A stretch of DNA of 64,000 bases from Xanthomonas fragariae (GTDB lineage Bacteria > Pseudomonadota > Gammaproteobacteria > Xanthomonadales > Xanthomonadaceae), in contig NZ_LT853882.1 of the NCBI RefSeq assembly GCF_900183975.1, positions 1,295,501 to 1,359,500 on the forward strand, in the 5' to 3' direction. This document shows, piece after piece, positions 57,849 through 64,000 of this stretch (the first letter of the stretch is position 1; each line of letters opens with the position of its first letter). A program made the translations under genes and the position numbers. The notes under the pieces were generated by a model. That model searched no databases. It was not told the origin of the DNA and was given only the letters and a program-made list of their open reading frames with translations.

Positions 57849-58706
57849 ATGAGCGCAACCACCACCGCAGCGACTCATGTGCTGCGTACGATTCGCGGCA
57901 TCTCCAGCTCCGATAGGGCGGGCGTCAAGCTGACCCGCGTGATCGGCACGCCGCAACTGCCCGAGCTTGACCCTTTCCTGATGCTGGACGCGTTCGGCAC
58001 CGACAAGGCTGAGGACTATCTGGCCTGGTTTCCGAGCCATCCGCACCGCGGCTTCGAGACAGTGACCTACATGCTCGACGGGCGCATGCGGCACAAGGAC
58101 CACCACGGCAACGAGAGCCTGCTGACGCCCGGCAGCGTGCAGTGGATGACCGCCGGGCGCAGGCTGATCCACTCGGAAATGCCCGAGCAGGAATCCGGGC
58201 GCATGCTCGGCTTTCAGCTGTGGGTGAACCTGCCGGCGCGCGACAAGATGACCGACCCCAAGTACTAGGAATACGCACCGGACCGCATTCCGGTCGCGCA
58301 TCCGGCGCCTGGTGTGACGGTCAAGGTGATCGCCGGCACGGTGGGCGAGGTGCGCGGGCCGATCGTGCAACCGGCCACCGACCCGGTGTATCTGGATATC
58401 GCACTGGCACCGAACGTCGCCTGGGATTATGTGTTGCCCAGCGGCCACAACGCGTTTGCGTATGCCTTCGAGGGCGCAGTGACGGTGGGCGAGGGCGATG
58501 CGTCGCGCGCGCTGCCGGCGCAGGAGCTGGTGGTGCTGGGCGGCGGCGAGCGGTTGACGCTGCGCGCAGGCGCCGAGGGCGCGCAGCTGATTCTGGTGGC
58601 CGGCCGGCCGCTCACCGAGCCGGTGATGCGGCATGGCCCGTTCGTGATGAATACCAAGCAGGAACTGATGCAGGCGTTCTTCGACTTTCAGGAAGGCCGA
58701 TTTTGA
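57849..58706 (+). pseudogene. Pirin-family protein with one in-frame amber codon
   Basis: A 286-codon frame encodes a whole pirin-like bicupin. The N-terminal cupin has FPSHPHRGFETVTYML (metal His residues) and GSVQWMTAGRRLIHSEMP; the C-terminal cupin has LPSGHNAFAYAFEGAVTVGE. TAG at 58266-58268 follows DPKY, where relatives have Gln, so CAG to TAG is the likely change. No other defect is visible. An IS5-family element is inserted 37 bases after its stop. Confidence 0.85.
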
Positions 58707-58742
58707 GGTTCGTTGACCAGTGAGATGTAGTAATTTTTCTTA

Positions 58743-59624
58743 GAGCGGCTAACAAAACCCAGGAAGAAGCCGTAAGCAGATGATGGAGCAAGCAAGCGAG
58801 AGCAACGCCAAGTGGAGATCGATGCGGCGTTCAAAGCGGATGCGCAGTTTGCCCATGCCTGCGAACCAGGCATGGGTGCGCTCGACGACCCAGCGATGAC
58901 GGCCCAACCGGTCGTTGCGCGCGATCCCCTTGCGTGCGATCCGCGCAATGATGCCGCGCTGCTTGAGGAAGGCGCGACAGCGGTCGATGTCGTAAGCCTT
59001 GTCGGCGTGCAATTTGTCTGGCCAACATCGCAGGCGCCCTGGTTTGCCACCACTGGTTTGCCACCAATTGGCGGCAAGGCGTCGATCAACTCCTCGAACA
59101 CGACCGAGTCGTGCCGATTGGCGCCGGTGACGCATACCGCCAAGGGGATGCCGTTGCGATCGACGATCAGATGCCGTTTGCTGCCGAGTTTGCCGCGATC
59201 GGTCGGGTTCGGCCCGGTATATGGGCCCCCCGGGGGGGAGGCTACGCTAGCGGCGTCCAGACCAGCTCGGCTCAGGTCCAGCGTCTGAGCGCGACGTCGC
59301 TCGGCCAGCAACACCTGATGCAGACGATGCCACACACCGGCGGCCTGCCAATCACGCAACCGGCGCCAGCAGGTCATGCCGCTGCCGTAGCCCAGCTCCA
59401 TAGGCAGGTCCTTCCCACGGCACGCCCGTGCGCAGGACATAGACGATGCCGTTGAGGGCTTGCTGATCACTGATATGCGGCCGTCCACCTTTGGGCGAAC
59501 GCTTCACTTGCGGAATCAGCGGCTCGATGCGCTTCCACAGCGCAATGGGGATCTCTTTGCGACGTGTCATGTCCGCAATTTTGCCACCGGCGAGACAAGA
59601 TTCAAGGGGGTTTGTTAGATGCTC
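58743..59624 (-). mobile_element. IS5-family (IS427-like) insertion sequence, 882 bp, decayed
   Basis: Inverted ends are GAGCGGCTAACAAAACCC and the complement of GAGCATCTAACAAACCCC. Both flanks carry TTA (58740-58742 and 59625-59627) as a 3-bp target duplication. It contains one transposase gene in three frames on the minus strand. Its ends match those of the MITE-like repeats in the window. Confidence 0.87.
58749..59570 (-). pseudogene. IS5-family transposase broken by two frameshifts
   Basis: The N-terminal part (WKRIEPLIPQVKRSPKGGRP) is read from 59570. Near 59415 an extra G shifts the frame after VPWE; the next frame gives DLPMELGYGSGMTCWRRL and the DDE core GSKRHLIVDRNGIPLAV. A 14-base tandem duplication (59039-59052 and 59053-59066, CTGGTTTGCCACCA) causes the second shift. 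The last frame gives PDKLHADKAYDIDRCRAFLK and GRHRWVVERTHAWF. Removing both changes restores a full DDE transposase. Confidence 0.85.
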
Positions 59625-59810
59625 TTATTTTTGAGACCAACAGCATTCGCGGCGTGATGGTAACTCTAGTGGACTATCTTGCTCAAATCGAGACCGCTGC
59701 TTATGTCAAGTTCGCGAGGATTATGTAGCGTATTTGCCTAATTTTCTTGTGTTCTAGATGGTCAGCAGCAGGGAGTTGCGCGCGCTGAATATAGTGTGTC
59801 CAATGAAGTC

Positions 59811-59832
59811 GCGTGCTGCAAATGCAGCACGC
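59811..59832. repeat. Perfect hairpin upstream of a small exported protein gene
   Basis: GCGTGCTGCA, two A, TGCAGCACGC: a 10-bp perfect stem 40 bases before the ATG at 59873, in otherwise AT-rich sequence. It could be an operator or an mRNA leader structure. The rest of the gap back to the IS (59628-59810) holds nothing recognised. Confidence 0.5.
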
Positions 59833-59872
59833 ATCACCGACATCGGCTATCCATTGAAGTTCAGGAGGCGAA

Positions 59873-60238
59873 ATGCGTAAAATTTCTCATAATTCTCTGC
59901 TTATAGGGTTTTCTTTGAGCCTGATCTGCGGGTGCGCACATGCGCGGAACGCAGAAACTACTGTCCCGTCAGCGATTGTCAATAATTCGCCGGTGGCCGT
60001 TGCGTTGATGTACACCTACGGCAGGTCGGTAGCGTGCTATCCCATTCCACGACCTAATAAAGCTGGTCAGGGCGTCGGAGGACCTGATCTGGTTAGTAAT
60101 CGGTCCTACAAATTCGTTGCAATGAGAACCTCCAATTGTTTGAGCGGTACCGGCATCGCCGGATTGAATGCCGCAGTCCGTACATTAAGAAGCCCAACGA
60201 TCCATATCGAGAGTAATCAGATAACTGTCAGCTATTAG
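59873..60238 (+). CDS. Small exported protein, probable lipoprotein, unknown family
   Basis: 121 residues preceded by AGGAGG. A signal sequence SLLIGFSLSLICGC ends in a lipobox-like ICG-C, so lipid attachment is likely. The mature part is rich in Ser, Asn and Val and has two further Cys (SVACYPIPRP, TSNCLSGTG) that could pair. I recognise no family. Codon usage is visibly less GC-rich (many ATT, AAT, TAT) than in neighbouring genes. It lies just beyond the IS5-family element, so acquisition by transfer is plausible. Confidence 0.7.
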   Translation: MRKISHNSLLIGFSLSLICGCAHARNAETTVPSAIVNNSPVAVALMYTYGRSVACYPIPRPNKAGQGVGGPDLVSNRSYKFVAMRTSNCLSGTGIAGLNAAVRTLRSPTIHIESNQITVSY

Positions 60239-60303
60239 TTGGCAAAGCTCACAACTATCCACGCGCGTCGCTGCATTACGACGCTGGGCGCGTGTTGGTT
60301 GAG

Positions 60304-60765
60304 TCAGCGCTGCAACGCTAGGCTTGCCGGCTGCAGATCCATGTTCTGCACCAGCGACTGCCTGGAGGCGAGTTCTTCGGTGTTGTCACCATCGATCCAT
60401 AGCTGGGCGTAACGCTTCTTGCCCAGCTCGACCACCGTGACGCGGCGCGATTCCATCCCGGGCACTTCACGACCGCCCGGATCGAGCTTGTACCAGTAGA
60501 AGTCTTCCTGCTGGATCTGGCCCTTCTCGGCGCGGCGGTCGCGCGCCAGCACCATGGCCGGGTCGCGGGTGGTGAGCATCACGCCCAGGACCTGCCGACC
60601 ATCGGCGGTCACGGCCTTGCAGACCAGATAATCGGCGCCTGCGAGCGCGTTCCACTGCAAGCCGGAGGCCGGCGGCAACGGCGGGCAGACTGGCGAGGTT
60701 TGCGCGTGAGCGGTGACTGCAGCCAATAGCAAGCTCAGGCCGACAAGGCAGGATGCGGACTTCAC
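60304..60765 (-). CDS. Hypothetical periplasmic protein
   Basis: 153 residues from the GTG at 60765, which gives a good signal peptide (KSASCLVGLSLLLAAVTAHA). The mature part begins QTSPVCPPLPPASGLQWNAL and has two Cys that could form a disulfide (VCPP, YLVCKAV). No family is recognised. An ATG 13 codons upstream would add a Ser-rich extension. Confidence 0.65.
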   Translation of the reverse strand: MKSASCLVGLSLLLAAVTAHAQTSPVCPPLPPASGLQWNALAGADYLVCKAVTADGRQVLGVMLTTRDPAMVLARDRRAEKGQIQQEDFYWYKLDPGGREVPGMESRRVTVVELGKKRYAQLWIDGDNTEELASRQSLVQNMDLQPASLALQR

Positions 60766-60804
60766 TCGAGGGTTCCCCGACGATGAACGACTGTGCGAAG
60801 ACAA

Positions 60805-61311
60805 CGCCGTCTAACGTGTCGTTGCAGCAGCCCGTGCGCTCCCCGCCCCAGCTGCGCTTCGCACGCAACGTGCCTCCGATCTACAGTCTCATCACTATCA
60901 AAGTGGTAGCTGCAAGCTCAAGCGGGTCGCAAACGTTGGCGCAATCGGTTGCGCGCCTAGATACTTCCGTTATGAGACCTGGGTGAAACCTCTGAACAAC
61001 TCCCTGCACGGACGACGCTGCAGCAGTGGTACGCGCTGAGCGATCCGGCAAGGCATTGCCAACGTCAGTCTCGAGATCGTGCCGCGCCCACTCAGGGCCG
61101 GCATGTACATCAGTATTGTCGAAGGCGCTATCAAAATCAGCAGTAGGTAGCTGCCGCTGACGCCTGCCGCTCGCCATGCGGGATCGCCAGGTGGCCGGCG
61201 GCAGGTAGCCGGCGGCGGGTCGCGTCGCTCTGCTCAAGATCGATGCGTGCCGCCGCCGCTCCCGGCGCGCGCCTTGCGGGTTGCGCTCGACGCATCATTT
61301 ATGCATAGCAG
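60805..61311. other. Gene-poor stretch with an IS remnant
   Basis: 507 bases without an intact gene. The only recognisable part is a short transposon remnant at 60974-61060. The rest shows no gene, terminator or repeat that I can support. Confidence 0.5.
60974..61060 (+). mobile_element. Short remnant of another IS5-family (IS1478-like) element
   Basis: GAAACCTCTGAACAACTCCC resembles the terminal repeat of IS1478-type elements from memory. It is followed within 30 bases by codons for LQQWYALSDPA, a characteristic N-terminal segment of their transposase. The start codon and the sequence between end and motif are missing, and the frame is lost after the motif. Confidence 0.45.
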
Positions 61312-61369
61312 CTATGGGTAGCGGCCCGATTCAGAACAACTGCCCGCTCTCGGCCGCCTGCACCGCCAC

Positions 61370-61880
61370 CGCGGCGCGAGGCCAGCCTGTCGGCCAGGCC
61401 GGGTCGGCTCCGGCAGCCGGTAGCTGCGCAGGTCGCACAGGGTCCAGTGCAGCGCGCTTTCCATCGCGACGCGGTGGCCGGGCGAAACGATCAGCAGGTT
61501 GCAGCATGGCTTGCTGCGCAGCGCCCAGCCGACGATCTCGCCGCGTTGCACGATGGTGCTGCGGTCGCAGGCCTGCGGTCCGTGTTCGTCGTAGCGCACG
61601 GCCAGCAGCTTCTTCAGCACGCCGATCTGGGCAGGCCGCTGACCACGCCGAAGTGCGCGGCGATGCCAAGCCAGCGCGGATGGGCGATGCCCTGACCGTC
61701 GACGAACACCAAGTCCGGACGCTGCCGCAGCAAGGCCAGCGCGGCCAGCAGCACCGGCAGTTCCCGAAAGCTCAGCGCCCGGCACGTACGGCATCGAGGT
61801 CGGCACGCGGGCGATTTCCGCCTGCTGCGCCTGCAAGGTTTCGGCGTCGATCAGCACCGTCGCGGTCGCGGTTGTGGCGT
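61370..61880 (-). pseudogene. nfi: Endonuclease V (nfi) pseudogene with several frameshifts
   Basis: In successive frames the minus strand reads [26 protein letters not shown], (shift) [21 protein letters not shown]-type sequence, then [45 protein letters not shown] and YRLPEPTR. These are the ordered blocks of deoxyinosine 3'-endonuclease. At least two single-base shifts separate them, one near 61779. The N-terminal portion is unclear, so the left boundary of the pseudogene is approximate. Confidence 0.75.
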
Positions 61881-62073
61881 GCAGGCAGACATGGCTGCTG
61901 CGGCGACGCAGGAGAGGGCATGTGCAGGTAGCGGTCCTGGCCGCAGCGCCGGTCCAGCGCGAGCGCCACGCACCGATAAGCCAGCTATGGGATTCCATGA
62001 CGGTATCCCATAGGCATGCCGCTACAATCCAGGGCCGCATGACCCACGCATTCCCCCAACCGAGACCGTCGCA

Positions 62074-62823
62074 ATGACCCGCAAACTCGTACTGCTGCGC
62101 CATGGCCAGAGCAAATGGAACCTGGACAACCGTTTCACCGGCTGGGTGGATGTGGAACTCACCGAACAAGGCCGCCAGGAGGCCGCTGCGGCCGGCAAGC
62201 TGATGAAGGATGAAGGGCTGCAGTTCGATGTCGCCCACACCTCGGTGCTCAAGCGCGCCATCCACACGCTGCAGGGTGCGTTGAAGGAACTCGACCAGGA
62301 TTGGCTGCCGGTCTCCAAGAGCTGGCGCCTCAACGAGCGCCATTACGGCGGCTTGCAGGGCCTGGACAAGGCCGAAACAGCTGCAAAACACGGTGAGGAG
62401 CAAGTCAAGATCTGGCGCCGCTCGTACGACATTCCGCCGCCGTCGATGGACATCAACGATCCGGGTCACCCGTGCCACGACCGTCGCTATGCCACGCTCG
62501 ATCGCAACGCATTGCCGGGCGCCGAGTCGCTGGCTACCACGCTAGTGCGCGTGCTGCCGTATTGGCACGACGCGATCGCGCCGCAGTTGAAGGCCGGGCA
62601 GACTGTGCTGGTGACTGCGCACGGCAACTCGCTGCGCGCGCTGTACAAGTATCTCAACGACGTGTCGAACGAGCAGATTCTGGAGCTCAACATTCCAACC
62701 GGCATCCCGCTGTTGTTCGAGCTGGACGACAACCTGCAGGTGCAAAGCTTCCGTTACCTGGGCGACCCGGAAGCGGCCAAGCGCGCCGCCGAAGCGGTGG
62801 CTAATCAGGGCAAGGCGAAGTAA
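62074..62823 (+). CDS. gpmA: 2,3-bisphosphoglycerate-dependent phosphoglycerate mutase
   Basis: 249 residues. It interconverts 3- and 2-phosphoglycerate in glycolysis. The phospho-histidine is in [20 protein letters not shown] at position 10, with [20 protein letters not shown] near 90 and [15 protein letters not shown] near 183. Length and motifs are those of E. coli GpmA. It is monocistronic by its surroundings. Confidence 0.96.
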   Translation: MTRKLVLLRHGQSKWNLDNRFTGWVDVELTEQGRQEAAAAGKLMKDEGLQFDVAHTSVLKRAIHTLQGALKELDQDWLPVSKSWRLNERHYGGLQGLDKAETAAKHGEEQVKIWRRSYDIPPPSMDINDPGHPCHDRRYATLDRNALPGAESLATTLVRVLPYWHDAIAPQLKAGQTVLVTAHGNSLRALYKYLNDVSNEQILELNIPTGIPLLFELDDNLQVQSFRYLGDPEAAKRAAEAVANQGKAK

Positions 62824-63002
62824 TCGCTGCGTTCGGTTGATGCGCTGCGCGCGTTGCGTGTGGCGCATGCGGGTGTTCGCACCATGTGGTCGAAAAACCC
62901 GCGGTGTGTTGAATGAAAGCGATGCGTATTCATGGGCCGAGCATGCATCGCGACGTGGTGTGCAGGCGGTACATGATGTCCGGCAAGCGTAGACGTCAGC
63001 AG

Positions 63003-63301
63003 ATGAGTGCCACCCATTGTCGCGCGTCTGTGGCGATCTTGGGATTGCTGCTGGCAGGTGGCAGCGTTGCGTTTGCTGCGTTTGCTGCGCTGGCCAATGG
63101 CAGTGTCTCCAGTTCGGCGATAATGTTGGCTTGCTGATCTGCGTGCTCAGTGTGCTGATGCTGGCGTTCAGTCTGTTCGGAGCTGTGCGACAGATGGAAG
63201 CATCGGCCGATGCAGCGTCCGGGCATAAGGCCGCGCTGGTGCTCATGCTGTTGGCGTTTCCGGTATACCTGTTGATGGCACCGTTTTACGAGCGCAAATA
63301 A
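63003..63301 (+). pseudogene. Small two-helix membrane protein with a frameshift
   Basis: The first frame from the ATG at 63003 gives a hydrophobic helix (AILGLLLAGGSVAFAAFAAL) and stops at 63135-63137. A second frame continues with GDNVGLLICVLSVLMLAFSL, FGAVRQMEAS and a third hydrophobic segment (ALVLMLLAFPVYLLMAPF) to 63301. Joining the two near 63105-63120 gives a coherent protein of about 98 residues. I do not recognise the family. A sequencing or assembly error cannot be excluded. Confidence 0.5.
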
Positions 63302-63490
63302 CCGCAGTCGATGGCGCGTTGTTGCGCCGGGTTGCAGGGGGGCTGGTTGAGCGGCAAACAGATTGTGAAGCGTCTACGCGGTAGGCGCGCATATGCTCTG
63401 TGAGTCGCAGCGTCCTTTTCGATAAGGCGCAGTATCGAACGTTGGGGCGGCACGGTGCCGCTGCAGTGGTCTTGCTGTGATCGGTTTTTA

Positions 63491-63568
63491 AGTGACCAAC
63501 AAAACGTAGCGAGCGCCGCCTGTCGAGGCAGTGCTTCGATAGCCACGCTTGGCCGAGCGCCCACTTTT
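63491..63568. repeat. MITE-like element, degenerate copy 4
   Basis: The first 24 bases AGTGACCAACAAAACGTAGC(GAGC) match the head of copy 1 with three mismatches, and TTA precedes them. The right side ends in CCCACTT before a T-run, but the core is shortened to about 78 bases. The 306 bases between 63301 and the M13 gene hold nothing else. Confidence 0.5.
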
Positions 63569-63607
63569 TTACCACCTATACCTCAGTCGCGTGCCTTGGA
63601 GAATTCA

Positions 63608-64000
63608 ATGAATTTGAGCAAGTTCGCATCACTGTCGCTTGCGGTCGCCATCGCGGTCACGTTGTCTGCGTGCGGTAACTCTGACGACACTGCCAAGGTA
63701 GCGTCTACCGCACCCCGGGCTGCGCCGACCAAGGTGGATGTGTCCAAGCTCGACGCACCAATCCTGGCGTTCGGCGTTCACCACCTGGATCTGACCATCA
63801 ATGCGTGCCACGACCTTAATGCATTCGTCAACGCTAAATGGCTCAAGGCCAATCCGGTGCCGTCCGATCGCACCAGCTGGGGCAGCTTCGAAGTGCTGGC
63901 CGAGCGCTCGTTGACCATCCAGCATGCGTTGGTGGAGCAACTGGCGCGCGACACTCTGTCGGCCGGTTCGGTGGATGCCAAGATCGCCGACCTGTGGCGC
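63608..64000 (+). CDS. M13-family metallopeptidase, lipoprotein, N-terminal part (runs off right edge)
   Basis: 131 codons are in the window. A lipoprotein signal LSLAVAIAVTLSAC is followed by a short linker and the peptidase_M13_N opening (NACHDLNAFVNAKWLKANPV, WGSFEVLAERS). The zinc-binding HExxH is beyond the edge. Family members (PepO-like) are neprilysin-type endopeptidases, here probably anchored in the periplasm. The ATG at 63608 follows a GGAG-bearing stretch. Confidence 0.85.
   Translation, partial: MNLSKFASLSLAVAIAVTLSACGNSDDTAKVASTAPRAAPTKVDVSKLDAPILAFGVHHLDLTINACHDLNAFVNAKWLKANPVPSDRTSWGSFEVLAERSLTIQHALVEQLARDTLSAGSVDAKIADLWR

Noticed and set aside
59218..59240. Programmed frameshift at the G/C run in the IS5 transposase
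   Set aside because: The frame does not change at this run; the real shifts are at about 59415 and at the 14-base duplication.

Overview
The window is a GC-rich gammaproteobacterial chromosome segment and almost certainly comes from a Xanthomonas. Four things point there: the fused aspartokinase/diaminopimelate decarboxylase (lysAC), the murL-murD2 pair that replaces glutamate racemase in Xanthomonadaceae, the purM-purN-DUF3108 and DUF2066-AI2E-hda neighbourhoods, and the TonB receptor/PKHD hydroxylase iron locus. The many insertion-sequence remnants and broken genes resemble the X. oryzae type of genome; the species is inference.

Layout. 1-9.9 kb: two DUF3108 proteins, purN and purM (minus); DUF2066, a PerM/AI-2E-type exporter and hda (plus, overlapping); murU-amgK cell-wall recycling; a GlsB-like membrane protein; an M20 dipeptidase. 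10-17.5 kb: a ComEA-like HhH protein, a HutD protein, then an iron-uptake locus (TonB receptor, PiuC hydroxylase, SEL1 protein) whose far side is cut away by an IS3-family element, leaving only an apbE tail. 17.5-24 kb: the SUF iron-sulphur operon (rrf2-sufB-sufC-sufD-sufS-GNAT-Rieske). 24-33 kb: a SET-domain methyltransferase, DUF1439, DUF3861, a broken M23 peptidase, a basic-tailed HU protein, proC, yggS, pilT-pilU and a yecE/DUF72 pseudogene. 33-39 kb: tag, algH-ruvX-pyrB, osmC-like, a glycine-zipper protein, phzF and an internally deleted phzF paralogue.

39-46 kb is the most distinctive block: lysAC, a small membrane protein, murL and murD2 overlap end to end as one transcription unit. 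MurD2 adds L-Glu to UDP-MurNAc-L-Ala and MurL epimerises it to D-Glu, so the unit joins supply of stem-peptide residue 2 (D-Glu) with metabolism of residue 3 (mDAP). 46-64 kb: ispB, ssb, a diguanylate cyclase, the debris of a paoABC-type molybdenum hydroxylase operon (a three-part chimeric ORF, then xdhC and mocA), DUF819, a HAD hydrolase, cstA-ybdD, a pirin pseudogene, a decayed IS5-family element, two small exported proteins, an nfi pseudogene, gpmA and the start of an M13 peptidase.

Two repeat families run through the window. The first is a 136-146 bp MITE-like element (5862, 33167, 46021, degenerate at 63491). Its inverted ends match those of the IS5-family element at 58743, and the best MITE copy has the same TTA target duplication. 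The second consists of inverted pairs of a GGGATTGGGGATTCG-type sequence placed between genes inside operons. At least eight genes are broken or are remnants (apbE, M23 peptidase, yecE, a phzF paralogue, paoC/adh chimera, pirin, nfi, pfpI). No tRNA, rRNA or CRISPR array was seen.
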